From assembly GCA_963575745.1 (NCBI GenBank), contig CAUYUJ010020746.1, forward strand, positions 5,001-69,000: DNA of 64,000 nt. The letters are read 5' to 3'. Positions 31,312-41,837 of the stretch are shown in pieces; the first letter of the stretch is position 1, and every line of letters starts with the position of its first letter. The position numbers were made by a program, and so were the translations under genes. The stretch comes from Prorocentrum cordatum (taxonomy: Eukaryota; Sar; Dinophyceae; Prorocentrales; Prorocentraceae). The notes beneath the pieces were generated by a model that saw only the letters and a program-made list of their open reading frames with translations, searched no databases and had not been told where the DNA came from.

Positions 31312-33871
31312 CTACCGCAATTTGTGCCCTCGGGGTCTCGCACTGAACAGCGCGAGCAAAGACAAAGGCCTAATGTGGTGCAGCCGAGCACAATACTTCA
31401 AGCGAAGGCGGGCGACCAGACATTCAATCCCCGGTTGACGCAACGCCTCGCGCACCTCACGATCGGCATGCCCCACATGCAGACAGCGAGGCTCGTCGAA
31501 AATACGACGAAGCATCGTCATGTACACACTATTCAGCCGCTTCAAATGCCGAGCCGACGGCGCTAGCACATGCACCCTGAACATAAGCTTGGACAAAAGC
31601 AAAGAATGCATGAAACATAGCTTGTGCGGGAGCTCAACACATGGGGAACCAAAGACGTTGTACGACAACGGCGCATACGCAGCAAGAGTCGTGGCTGCCT
31701 TCGCATTCGCATCAGCTATGGCACCAGCCCTGTGGGAGGTGGCAGCACCAAGGTGCTCATAAGAGCTCACAACACGGATGCGCACATTTCCCGGGATTTG
31801 CACACTGAGCTGGCCACTCGTATCACGGCGAGCCTCTCTACAGGCAGTGGCCTTAGGACCGCGATACTCCAAAAGGGCCTCAGTCTTTCCGGGGGAAGCG
31901 TTGAGCTGCAAATGCACGTTTCCAAACGTAGAAACAAAAAGAACCTCGAGAAGCACACCGATGCTTTGATCAAGTTGCTGAGGGGTCGAGGCCACTATCG
32001 CAAGGGCTTCATCGTCGATGAAAGCCGCATCCAACGCAGACTCCGCGCTCGCACCCCCGGGGGAGGGGGCCCAGAAAAAGTCCGCGGGAGGGGTCAACCG
32101 AAGAGCCACGCCCTTCTCTTGGAGCTGTCTGGGAACAATGTTTAAAGCGATGCCGTGGACACCATTAAAAGTTAGTGCACCTAGCTTGCACCCCTGGCGC
32201 CCCCCAGCGCGGTTCGTGACACATGTGGGCAAACAAAGACAGCAACCCAGGCACCTTCATGCAAGGTGCGCATCATGCGTGCAACAGCCTCGTCCACACC
32301 CCACTGCTGGAGGAGATGTCCATGCTGGCCGAGATACTCGAGAATCCAGTCAGCGGCAGACTCGGAAACTCCAAGCGAAAGAATATGGGCGCGATGCTTG
32401 GACTGCGGCGGGGAGCCCCAACCGCACATGACCTGCCGCACTACTCTGTCAAACGTTTTTGTGCGATCGACGTACAACGCAAAAATCGATAGACCTGCCA
32501 GGCTGGCGTGATCAATGATCGAACGCAGCACGCGAGACGCCATATCGGTACCGCGGCCCGGGATGCCGCCATACTGCGAGGAAGGCTGGTGCGCAACATA
32601 AGCAGGCGTCACCGCCTGTTGCAGCATGCCGGTGAGACCTTTACCGGCATGGCCTGCTAGCAAAATGTTCCGGTAATCGTCCGTGTTCAGGGGGCCCCCT
32701 TTATGCTTGAAAACTTCTTGGGGACGCCCCCCTCGCCACTGAGTCGCCCAGGCACCCGTGGCCTTCGTGCGCTCGTTGACGGCAGAGAACTTGCATGCTG
32801 ATGCCGACCCCCTGCCTGAAGCAACTCCGCAGGAACCCCATCATAGCCGACGCCTTCTTTGCGGCTGAAGGTGCGATAGGCACAGCGCGTCGCCTCGGGG
32901 CCGACATCCAAACTAGACGGCATGGGAGGAGGGGGAAGGGGAAAGGGAGGGGGGGAAGGGGGGGGAGGGGCAAATAAGTCAGTGCCACCCTGAATGGCAG
33001 GCTCCGGCATGACTTGGCGAAGGGAAGTGTTTCCCACAACTTCACCGCAGAACACTTTCTGGACACGATCCTGCCACACCTGCTTGACCTGCTCTGTAAT
33101 GGACGTCAGCACGCCCTGAGAATCGCGCAGACACTGACTCGGGCGAGTGGCGCGCGCTCCCAAGGCTCGCACCACAGCGAACGCCTGGCGAGCATCGTGC
33201 GCCTCGATCGCACGCGATGCATTGGCAGCAAGAGAGCCCAGATACGCACGCCGATCCTCATCTAAAATTGGGCGCGCGCACTTCTGCAAGCGAAACATGT
33301 AGGCTGTGACGCAGGCCTCTTGTTGGAAACATCGCCACACCTCAGCCCCCAACCCCAAAGACAAGCAAAAGTTCCTGTTGAACCTCATGCTACAGCACTC
33401 CTCACGCCAGGAACGCAGAAAGAAGGCAAGGAAGCAAAGCTGTCGATGCTTGGTGGCGTTAAACCTGGGGCGCCTCAGCGGGGCGACGTGCTGGATGACC
33501 TGCCACGCTCGCGGAGACAGCCATGCCTTCCGGGGCTGCTTTTCGGGTCGCCCGAAACTGACCAAGGCAGCCCACCGAGTCCACGAATTCAACAGCTCTA
33601 CGTGGTCGTCGATGTGAAGGGAAGGACAGACAGGAGGAAAAAGCCACATAAGCCGCTGGAGAAGATCGCAACACGAAACCAACTTCAAATTATGCTGATT
33701 AAATTTGAATGCAGGGTTCACAGAATGCTGCGCATCGGATGGGACAGCCTCCGCACGCAGCATCACTGCGTGATAATCTTTTTTGGCCGTGAGGGTCAGA
33801 TCAATCGCGCGGTCAACTTCGCAGCACTCGATGCGCGCAAAAAATCGTTTCTGGCACAGGCACATAATCAA
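31312..33871 (-). pseudogene. LINE-1 reverse transcriptase (frameshifted)
   Basis: Fragments in different frames make up one RT. 33871-32830: linker ending GVGYDGVPAELLQAGG, the start of the RT fold. 32663-32181: QYGGIPGRGTDMASRV and YVDRTKTFDRV, the first catalytic-Asp motif. 32232-31312: GGRQGCKLGALTFN and FIDDEALAIV, where FIDD replaces the common YxDD, followed by thumb/connection sequence. Frame changes fall near 32830, 32690 and 32225. Too damaged to work; the catalytic Asp residues are still present. Confidence 0.8.
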
Positions 33872-33931
33872 TGCGAGAGGTGGTAGCGTAGGAAGACACC
33901 CACGTGTAGCCGCCCTCCCCCCACGTACTGC

Positions 33932-34525
33932 TCAGCCGCAGTTGAAACTGATCAGCAAAGGTGCGCAAAAAAAACTACCGCTCGAATTTTCAAGCGCTGG
34001 CTGGCTAGGGCCCACCGAACGAGACGGCACTAAACCGACGCGACCGTTCGCATCGATCAGAGAGATTATTTGGACAGGATGAGACTTGAGAAGTTGCGCT
34101 TGGACTCGTGAGAGCTCCGCCCACCACGAGACACGAACTGCCTCCTTGGTCTGCGAGTGCGGGGCATGCGCTACCAAGAAGCCGAGCTCAAGCTGAGCAA
34201 TGCGGATCACGGCGTGAAGTATGCGAGAACAGACAGCACTCCAAAAACGGACGCGCGCACGAGAGTGCACCCAGCACTGCACGCCAAGCGATCCATCCGG
34301 CGCAGCAGCAGAGGATAGCATAGTGTAATGCTGGCCTTCGGTCTGCTCCGAAGTCGGGGATCTGCCTTCCTGAACTCCAACAGCGTCAATGGATCGTTCG
34401 TGGAATTGCTGCTCAAGGAGAGTAATCCTGCTGCGCATTCACACCCCGCTGACGTTCGCATAAGAATGTGAAAGCTGATGCGGGCAGAGAGCCATGACGT
34501 TGGCAGTGGCGCACGCGAAAGCAAC
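33932..34525 (-). pseudogene. LINE-1 APE-like endonuclease (in-frame stop)
   Basis: Target-nicking domain of ORF2. In one frame: ATANVMALCPHQ (the N-terminal Asn motif), a TGA at 34441-34439, then SRITLLEQQFHERSIDAVGV followed by QEGR (catalytic Glu), LGFLVAHAPHS, and IISLIDANGRVG (Asp-x-Asn). The order matches exonuclease-endonuclease-phosphatase LINE endonucleases. The C-terminal His motif was not found in this fragment. Confidence 0.75.
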
Positions 34526-34596
34526 AGATGTTGGATCCGCGTGTCGACTCATGGTGGTGTCGTGTTGCCTCCGTTCGTGCGGGTGCGGTGGCTCCG

Positions 34597-35724
34597 TCAC
34601 ATGTCGCTGATGTCGTCGGGGTCCTTCTGAAAAACTTGAAAGTCCTTGGACGCACGCGTAAACCAATCCGCGATGTACCTTCTTGGCGCCTGCTTGCCAT
34701 TGCGCCGCAAGGGCAGCATTGTCGGTGCCCGGCGCGGAAGGCTGGTGTGGACAGCGTGTTCGAGCGTAGCCTTGAACTTGGCTAGGATGGCCTCCGACTG
34801 CGCCTGCGCCTCGCGCAATGCCTCGGGGGACACACTGCCGAACTGGGCCAGCTCGTGCACCGCCGCCTCCATCTGCTTCGTGAGCTCGTCAATCGTCAAC
34901 TTGGCAGGCGGCGCCGGAGCCGTGGGAGGAGGAGGAGCTGCCGCCACCTGCTTCTCCAGCTCCGCGACGTCCTTCCGGAGCTGGGCGACTTCGTCGGCAG
35001 CCGTCTTCACCGCCTGCGTTGCAAGCTGGAGGCTCTCCTCCGCAGTCGCGTGCCTCTTCTGAGCGCGCTCGGGGGCAGCCCGGGCCCCGTCGAGACGCTC
35101 GCCGAGAGGGCGAAGATCGCCCAGCTGCTCCCGCTTGGACTCGAGCTGGAACTGCATCGCAGCCCTCGCCCCATCGAGGGACGAATCCTGCGGGAGCGTA
35201 CTCAAGGAAGCCTCCAGCTGCTTGATGGATTCGACCAGCGCCCCGCGTGTGGTCGACGTATCCTCCGGCGCTGCAGGCCCACCACCCGGAGGGGAGGCAG
35301 CTGCGGCCGGTGGGACCACAGGCGAGGGCGAGAGAGAAGACATCCCCGCGCTCTTGGCCAGCTTCTCGGCAACGACCTTGAGTTGTTGCTGGACCTGGTT
35401 TCCGGTTGACGTTTGTGTAGGCGAAGTGGACGCGTTGCCAGTGCCATCCTGCTGGGGCGGCGAAGGATGTGAGTTCTTCACAGCCTCCGCCCATGCACGG
35501 CGCATCCCACACGTAGTGCACGCGTTCTTCGAGTGGTTCGTGGACTTGCACCCCGCACACGTCCACATGCGATGCGCTGGGCCCGTCTGGCTGCGCACTC
35601 CCACGTAGTGCCAGAGGCAGGACGGGTCGCGCTTCCACTCGGACGTCGAGGGCGAGTACTGCTGCGCTCGATGCGTAGAGGATCCTTTCCCATGCCACTG
35701 CTGCCATTGCGTCATGTCGAGCAC
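34597..35724 (-). CDS. LINE-1 ORF1 protein, 375 aa
   Basis: RNA-binding ORF1 protein of the LINE, intact. Start ATG at 35724 (MLDMTQWQQWHGKG). Residues about 54-77 hold a RanBP2-like zinc finger (WTCAGCKSTNHSKNACTTCG then MRRAW). Residues about 155-320 form long helices with coiled-coil character (ALVESIKQLEASLSTLPQDS; DEVAQLRKDVAELEKQVAAA). The tail FTRASKDFQVFQKDPDDISDM is acidic. It ends 72 bases before the endonuclease frame begins. Zinc finger plus coiled coil fits an ORF1p that packages element RNA. Confidence 0.8.
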   Translation of the reverse strand: MLDMTQWQQWHGKGSSTHRAQQYSPSTSEWKRDPSCLWHYVGVRSQTGPAHRMWTCAGCKSTNHSKNACTTCGMRRAWAEAVKNSHPSPPQQDGTGNASTSPTQTSTGNQVQQQLKVVAEKLAKSAGMSSLSPSPVVPPAAAASPPGGGPAAPEDTSTTRGALVESIKQLEASLSTLPQDSSLDGARAAMQFQLESKREQLGDLRPLGERLDGARAAPERAQKRHATAEESLQLATQAVKTAADEVAQLRKDVAELEKQVAAAPPPPTAPAPPAKLTIDELTKQMEAAVHELAQFGSVSPEALREAQAQSEAILAKFKATLEHAVHTSLPRRAPTMLPLRRNGKQAPRRYIADWFTRASKDFQVFQKDPDDISDM

Positions 35725-35813
35725 CAGCTCAACAGAAGAAGCAATAAGCGCACACGTGTAAGCACGATGAAGGGGGAGTTGGGATGTAGTCTTACAACTG
35801 TCTCAAGCCAGCG

Positions 35814-35830
35814 CTTGAGCCAAAATGAAT

Positions 35831-35835
<5 letters not shown>
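35814..35835 (-). other. Relic DinoSL at the 5' end of LINE-1
   Basis: On minus, 20 of 22 bases match the dinoflagellate spliced leader: TCCGTA, then TT for GC, then CATTTTGGCTCAAG. It lies 90 bases upstream of the ORF1 ATG, in sense orientation, directly after a TA microsatellite. Confidence 0.82.

Positions 35836-35867
<32 letters not shown>
35836..35867. repeat. TA microsatellite
   Basis: Short (AT)n tract abutting the DinoSL relic; it may mark the LINE 5' junction. Confidence 0.88.
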
Positions 35868-35869
<2 letters not shown>

Positions 35870-36067
35870 GGGGGCCACCAGGCTGCAGGGCGAAGGTTCG
35901 CAGTTCCCTGTGCCAGTTGCAGCTTCCAGCTACCACTGTAACAGGTTTGCTTTTGCTGCTTACTGTTCCTTGTTGATGGACCGCGCGATGGGGGGGGAGG
36001 CCCACACGGGGAGGTTTAGCACGCCCAAAACGTGTGCTCTGAATTGCGGGGGTGGGTAAAAATTGAA

Positions 36068-36605
36068 ACCCCTCACGCAGATCGGCGGGGTCAGGGTCTA
36101 AAATCACAAGGGATTTGCCACGTTTCTGACATTCGGTGGCACCCCTCACGCAGATCGGCGGGGTCAGGGTGCAAAAACAACTAGGAAATGCCACATTTCT
36201 GAAATTTGCTGGCACCCCTCTCGCAGATCGGCGGGGTCAGGGCCCAAAAACAAAAGGAGTTTGCCACATTTCTGACATCCGGTGGCACCCCTCACGCAGA
36301 TCGGCGGGATCAGGGTGCAAAAAAACAACGGATTTGCAACATTTCTGAAATCGTTCCCACCCGTCACGCAGATCGGCGGGGTCAGGGCCCAAAAACACAG
36401 GAATTTGCCACATGTCTGAAATCCGGTGACACCCCTCACGCAGATCGGCGGGGTCAGAGTCCAAAAACACAAGGAATTCGCCACATGTCTGACATCCGGT
36501 GGCACCCCTCATGCAAATCGGCGTGGTCAGGTGCAAAAACAAAAGAATTTGCCACATATCTGAAATCCGGTGGCACCCTGGACGCAGATCCGTAGGGGTC
36601 AGGGA
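36068..36605 (+). repeat. 72-bp tandem repeat, about 8 copies
   Basis: Each unit contains CACCCCTCACGCAGATCGGC, GGGGTCAGGG, an AAAAACA run, TTTGCCACAT and TCTGAAATCCGGTGG. Starts fall at about 36068, 36140, 36212, 36285, 36358, 36430, 36502 and 36573. Stop-free frames of up to ~139 codons arise from the repeat and are not genes. Confidence 0.92.
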
Positions 36606-36721
36606 CGAAAAACAAACAGGTCCCGACACTGCTTCACGGCGGCGCCAAGTCCTCATGTTTTAGCTCTTGCATCTTCCATTATCCGAGAGAGGGGGCCGGC
36701 GGCATGGGGCGAAGCCCTTAC

Positions 36722-36723
36722 TG

Positions 36724-36755
<32 letters not shown>

Positions 36756-37234
36756 TATATGTGTGTGTATGTACATATATATGTATATATAGCATATATA
36801 TGTATTATATGCATACATACATACATACATACATACATGCATGCATGCATGCATGCATGCATACATACATGCATACATACATACATCCATACATACATAT
36901 ATGTGCACACATGCCCACATACCTACATACTGGCATATCTACATACATAGATACATACAAACATATATACATACATACACACATATATACATACATACAT
37001 ACAAACATACATACATACATACATGCATACATACATACATACATACATGCATACATACATACGTACATACATGCATGCATGCATACAGACATACATACAT
37101 ACATACACACATACATACATATACACACATACATACATACATACACACATACATACATACATACATACATACATGCATGCATACATACATACATACATAC
37201 ATACATACATACATACATACATACATACATACAC
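36722..37234. repeat. TA then CATA tetranucleotide microsatellite
   Basis: TA-rich start (36722-36800), then more than 400 bases of ACAT repeat with ATGC and ACAC variants. Frames read Tyr/Ile/His/Thr or Met/Tyr/Val/Cys repeats and are spurious. Confidence 0.95.
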
Positions 37235-37589
37235 ATGGACGCCCCCTGGCATCATACCCTTTCCCTTTTTTTCCGTTCGTCGTCCCCTCTCGGCGTTTCT
37301 TTCTTTGCGTGGTCTCCCCTCTCATGTCCCTTTCGTCGCCCGCCTCTGCGTTTCTTCCTTTGCCGCACTGTCTCCCCTCATATCCCGCGGGCGGAGATCT
37401 CCCGCCCGCCACTGCAAGGAAGGCCCGAGGGGCCGAGAGAGAACGGACAAATAAGGGAAGACTGAGAGACAGAAAGAAATGCTTCCGCAAGGAAAACAGG
37501 AAAACAACTCAGTCTCCGAAGGCGGGGAGGGGGGAAATATGGACAACAAAACGTTCCACTGGGGGAGACGGAAAGGGAAGAAGGGGAGG
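37235..37589. other. Spacer with direct-repeat TTTC/CCGTT words
   Basis: Contains loosely repeated blocks such as GTCTCCCCTC and GCGTTTCTTTC/GCGTTTCTTCC. No supported gene. Confidence 0.4.
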
Positions 37590-38070
37590 AGCATGAGGAG
37601 CAGGAGGAGGAGGAGGAGGAGGAGGAGGAGGAGGAGGTGGAGGAGGAGGAGGAGGAGGGGGAGGGGAGGAGGAGGAGGAGGAGGAGGAGGAGGAGGACGA
37701 GGAGGAGGAGGAGGAGGAGACGAGGAGGAGGAGGAGGCGGGGAGGCGGAGTTTTTTCTTTTTTCATGTGACAAACAGGTCGTTGCCTCTTTTCATGTTTC
37801 CCTCTTTTCCCTCTCTCGCTCGGCCCCGTCGGGCGCCCCCCGCCACCCCCGGGAAGGCCCAGAAAAAAACAAAAGCTTCCATCGAGAAAAAGGCCACAAA
37901 CAATCAGCCTCCGAAGGCGGCGGGGAAGGGGGGGGAGGGGGGAGACGGAGGAGGAGGAGGAGGATGAGGAGGAGGAAAAGAAGGAGGAGGAGGAGGAGGA
38001 GGAGGAGGAGGGAGGAGGAGGAGGAGGAGGAGGAGGAGGAGGAGGAGGAGGAGGGAGGAGGACGGGCAGA
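37590..38070. repeat. GGA microsatellites (two tracts)
   Basis: (GGA)n at 37590-37745 and 37940-38070. The intervening sequence and the following 60 bases repeat pieces of 37500-37550 (TCAG.CTCCGAAGGCGG), so the whole is a diverged duplication. Confidence 0.88.
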
Positions 38071-38461
38071 GAAAAAGGAGAATGTTTTTTTTTGGCCTCC
38101 TCGCCGCCTGCAGAGGCGGATTTTTCCCGCTACGGCGGAGAGGGACAGGACGCGACGAGCGCCGGTTTTCAATCGCCTCTACGAGGACAAGCACGAACAA
38201 CGCAGCTGTAGACTGGGATGGACTCGTCGTCGCGCAACAAGCACAAGCATTGTGGATGGCTGAACCGCACCCCTTGGAAAATCTAGAAGGCATCCTTTGG
38301 GTGGCTGAAGAGCACTGCGCGGCAGAATGAACGCGAACTAACTTATAACAACCTGCGCGGCCTCCAGCCGCTAACGCCACGCAGAAGTTACACCCAAGTC
38401 CAAAAGAGCAGCGCTCCCATTACCCCGCTGGCACATGCCCTAGCTCATCGCCAACCTACGC
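38071..38461. other. Spacer, nothing recognised
   Basis: Moderate GC with no motif; downstream flank of the coiled-coil gene. Confidence 0.35.
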
Positions 38462-39297
38462 ATCGCCTCCATCGATCACCACCACCGACATCGTCACATC
38501 CCGCTTGTCCCCCGTCGAGCGCAGCGTCTTCCGCACCTTGGTCAAGGTGCCCCGTGTCTTGACGAGCTCCGAATTCTTGTCGATGAGTTCCTCGCCACTC
38601 TTTTTCACGTCTTCCTCGCGTCTCCACTTCTCCTTGCGGAGCGCGCAACCCGAGGCTCGCGCAGCGCACATGGCACTCGGCACGACGCAGCCCCCGACGC
38701 GACCCACAGCCCCCTTCACGGCACCTGACGGCAAATCGCGGCACGTGCACGGCACGGCACACGGCACGGCGCACAGCAGCGTACTCGCGAGTTTCAGGTT
38801 GCACGCCCGTGCTCCTCCAGGTAAACCTTTTTTCCACATCTTGGCCTCCTGCCAACCCAGTTTGTTGTCCTCTGCTAACTTCTTGTTCTGCTGCTTCTTT
38901 TTGTTGGCGGCCCGCATGTGCTGGTTAGAACGCCTCCTGTGGGATCACGCAGGTTCCCATTCCACGTGACTTTCAGCACGGCGCGCGGCACGGCACACAG
39001 CACCGCGCACGACACAGCATCCGACAAAGCACGGCAAGCGGCAACGCACTCGACACGGCACGGCGCGGCTCCTTGGGAGACGGCTCGGTCCCGAATGGTC
39101 CGGACCTCGTCGGCCTGGTGGCAGAACTCCACCGCTGCCGCGCGCAGCCGTCCAGCGGCCGCGCGCGCTCCCGCCGCCATGATGTGGAGCGCGCGTGGCT
39201 GCGCAAGGAAAGCAGCCACGCGCTTCCTCGCGGTGCGTTCTTCGTTCGTTTCCAACTTGCGCTGGTAAGCGGGGGCTCCTTTCTTAGGAGACCCCAT
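38462..39297 (-). CDS. Small lysine-rich coiled-coil protein, about three exons
   Basis: Unrecognised. ATG at 39297: MGSPKKGAPAYQRKLETNEE then RTARKRVAAFLAQ and HQADEVRTIRDRA, to about 39075. A second exon near 38917-38825 (MRAANKKKQQNKKLAEDNKL then GWQEAKMWKK) follows the acceptor TTCTAACCAG. The third exon, 38646-38462 (EKWRREEDVKKSGEELIDKN then SELVKTRGTL, ending SVVVIDGGDA), follows CGCAAG. Exact donors are unsure. The exons are charged and helical, as in a short coiled coil, and differ from the two gaps, which are GCACGGCAC-type repeats and read Cys/Ala/Val. The gaps look like introns of one repeat family. Confidence 0.5.
38655..39065. repeat. GCACGGCACACGGC repeats in both introns of the coiled-coil gene
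   Basis: Clusters of GGCACGGCACACGGCAC-type sequence at about 38680-38790 and 38975-39065, one in each presumed intron. Confidence 0.65.
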
Positions 39298-39369
39298 GAC
39301 TTGATCGCGACGTGGCTAGAACATGAAAGCGCGGTTAAGAAGGATAACGGGATGAGAGCGGGGGCTGCG

Positions 39370-39655
39370 GGGGATGAAGATGAAGAGGAGCAGGCGAGGG
39401 AGGAGGAGGAGGAGCAGGAGGAGCAGGAGGAGGAGAGGAGGAGGAGGAAGAGGAATGGGCGAAGGAGGAGGAGGAGGAGGAGGATGAAGAGAAGCAGGCG
39501 ATTGAGGAGGAGGAGGAGGAGAAGGAGGAGGAGGAGGAGCAGGAGGAGGAGGAGAGGAGGAGCAGGAGGAGGAGGAGGATGAAGAAGAGCAGGCGAGTGA
39601 GGAGGACGAGGAGGAGAAGTTGGAGGAGGAGAGGAGGAGTAGGAGGATGATATTG
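39370..39655. repeat. GGA microsatellite, degenerate
   Basis: About 290 bases of (GGA)n interrupted by AAGAGG, AGCAGG and GATGAAGA. The GATGAAGAGGAGCAGGCGA block recurs at 39378, 39483 and 39579, showing a ~100-bp higher-order repeat. Confidence 0.9.
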
Positions 39656-39715
39656 GAGATTCGAAATGGGAACGAAAGCCGATGGTATGATACTGGAGGG
39701 GGCGAGCAGACATAT

Positions 39716-39722
39716 CTATATC

Positions 39723-39753
<31 letters not shown>

Positions 39754-40826
39754 GTGTACGTACGCACGTGCGTACTGACGTATGTGTGTATGCATGCATG
39801 CATGCATGTATGTATGTGTATGTGTATGTATGTGTATGTACATGTGCGTGTCCATATGCATATGTAAATGTATATGTGTATGTAAATGTTTATGTATATA
39901 TGGCTATGTATATGTATGTGTATGTGTATATGTGTATGTATACGTATGTGTGTATGTATATGTGCATGTGCATGTATATGCATATATATATATGTATCTG
40001 AATATGTAAATGTACACATATGTATGTATGTGTGTGAGTGTGGATGTTTGTGTGTGTATGTGTATGTGTGTATGTGTGTATGTGTGCATGTATGTATGTA
40101 TGTATGTATACATGTATGTATGGATGTATGCATGCATGTCTGCATGTATATATGAATGTATGTGTGTATGTTTGTATGTACGTATGTATGTATGTATGTA
40201 TGTATGTATGTATGTATGTATGTGCGTGTGTATGTATATATGTATGTATGTATGTAACGTTGTGCGTATGTATGTATGTATGTGTGTATGCATGAGTGTA
40301 TGTATGTATGTATGTATGCTTGTATGTATGTATGTATGTATGTATGTATGGGTGTATGCATGCATGCATGCATATCTGTATGTATGTATGTATGTATGTC
40401 TGTCTGTCTGTATGCATGCATGTATGTATGTATGTATGTATGCATGCATGTATGCATGTGTGTATGCATGTATGTATGTATGCATGTGTGTGTATGTATG
40501 TATGTATGTACGTATGTATGTATGTACGTATGTACGTACGTACGTATGTATGTATGTATGTATGTATGTGTGTATGTATGCATGCATGCATGCCTGCATG
40601 CATGCATGCATGTATGCATGCATGTATGGGTGTATGTATGTATGTGTATGTATGGATGGATGGATGGATGGATGGATGGATGGATGCATGTATGTATGTA
40701 TGTATGTATGCATGTATGTATGTATGTATGTATGTATGTGTATGTACGTGCTTTATTTGAATATGTATCCGTATACATATGTACACGTAGTTGCATGCAT
40801 CTATCTGTATATGTGTATATAGGTCT
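39716..40826. repeat. TATG tetranucleotide microsatellite, ~1.1 kb
   Basis: TA start, then TATG with TGTA, CATG and GGAT variants. On this strand it is the inverse of the CATA tract 2.5 kb away (36810-37234). Frames are spurious. Confidence 0.95.
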
Positions 40827-41171
40827 GGGGAGCCTCTCCCCCAGCATCGCTGCCCCCGAGGAGGCCTCCGAGCGGCGCCGGCACGGCGGGCGGCCACGGC
40901 GAGGGCCCCGCGCCCTCGCCGCCAAGCCCCCACGCCGCCAAGCCGTGCAAGCCGGGAGGCATGCGCGGCGGGCCGGGCACCTCGGCGCCGGCGGCCGCGC
41001 AGTGGGGCGCCGCGCTCGGCGGCTGCGTCTGGCCCGGCGGCCGACCCAGACGTGCGGCGTCCCAGACAGATCGAGGCGGGCGCGTTTTCAGCGTGCTCGG
41101 CCTCGCGGGGCCCTCGTACCCTCACAGGGCCTCGGGGCCGCCGGAGCAGGTGCCGGGGAGGCGTTCGAGAG
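40827..41171. other. GC-rich spacer, no supported gene
   Basis: Pro/Ala/Arg-rich frames on both strands; nothing recognised. Confidence 0.35.
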
Positions 41172-41303
41172 CCCTGACCTTCCAGAGCGCTAGAAAGTAG
41201 CACTCCAAACCTATAGACCTATAGCTGGACTGCTTGAAGCCTCGACTGGAATTTGGGCACCTAGGTCCAGGTGCGATCTCGCAGCCCTCCTGGAAGGTCA
41301 GGG
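41172..41303 (+). mobile_element. MITE-F copy 3 (132 bp, perfect 14-bp TIRs)
   Basis: Starts CCCTGACCTTCCAG and ends CTGGAAGGTCAGGG, exact inverses. The interior (CTATAGCTGGACTGCTTGAA, then GCCTCGACTGGAATTTGGG) matches copies 1 and 2. Confidence 0.85.
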
Positions 41304-41589
41304 AGGTCGGGGGCCCGTGCCTCGAAACATCGAGGCGCCGCATGTCTGGGGTCCGGGGGGGAGCGAGGTCAGCGCCCTGCCCCGCCAGAGCCTCCGCGCC
41401 GGCAGGGCACGCCCAGGAGGGCCGAGCGGCCCCTGGCCGAGGGAAGGCGCCAGCGGCACAGGCTGCCGCCGTGAGCGCGAGGGCGTCCGTCTGCTCCTGC
41501 CCCAGCCTGTGCGGCGACGCGGCGCTCTTCACCTCGATCCACTTCCCGTGGATGCTGTGGTGCTGGTACCTCGGTGGGCCCTGGAAGAG

Positions 41590-41775
41590 ACGGGGCCGCT
41601 TTTGTTACCGACTCCGTCTTGCCGCTTTTGTTGCCGGTTCCGACGCCGTTTTGTCTTGCCGGTTCCGACGCCGCTTTTTGAACGGTTCCGTCGCCGCTGC
41701 TGTACCGGTTCCGGCTCCAGCTCCAATCCTGGAGCCGTCTTCGTTGCAGTTTCCGGTCGCCTTTTTTAGCCCTTT
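41590..41775. repeat. Degenerate CCGGTTCCGACGCCGTTTT repeat
   Basis: Irregular direct repeats of TTGCCGGTTCCGACGCCG and TTTTGT, about 15-45 bases apart, just 3' of the RRM gene. Confidence 0.6.
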
Positions 41776-41837
41776 CCACTTTCAAGAGACACTCTCTCGG
41801 AAACGGTAAAAAACGGCTCTGCCGTTTCCGGGGCCCA

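Larger units (their letters stand above)
30885..35835 (-). mobile_element. LINE-1: decayed APE-type LINE, DinoSL relic at its 5' end
   Basis: A non-LTR retrotransposon copy on minus. In transcription order: a DinoSL relic (35835-35814), ORF1 (35724-34597), APE-like endonuclease (about 34525-33932), linker and reverse transcriptase (33871-31312), and a C-terminal zinc-finger region (about 31110-30890). At least one in-frame stop and four or more frameshifts break ORF2, so it cannot act on its own. No RNase H was seen. 3' terminus estimated from where the zinc-finger frame enters TA-rich DNA. Confidence 0.82.

Noticed and set aside
35814-35835. Treating the LINE-1 DinoSL match as an SL RNA gene
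   Set aside because: An SL RNA gene needs a GT donor directly after the leader and an Sm-site intron; the bases after CTCAAG are CGCTGG, so this is a relic exon, not a donor gene.
36761-40925. Frames of up to 650 codons rich in Tyr/His/Thr/Ile or Cys/Met/Val/Tyr
   Set aside because: These are translations of CATA/TATG microsatellites.
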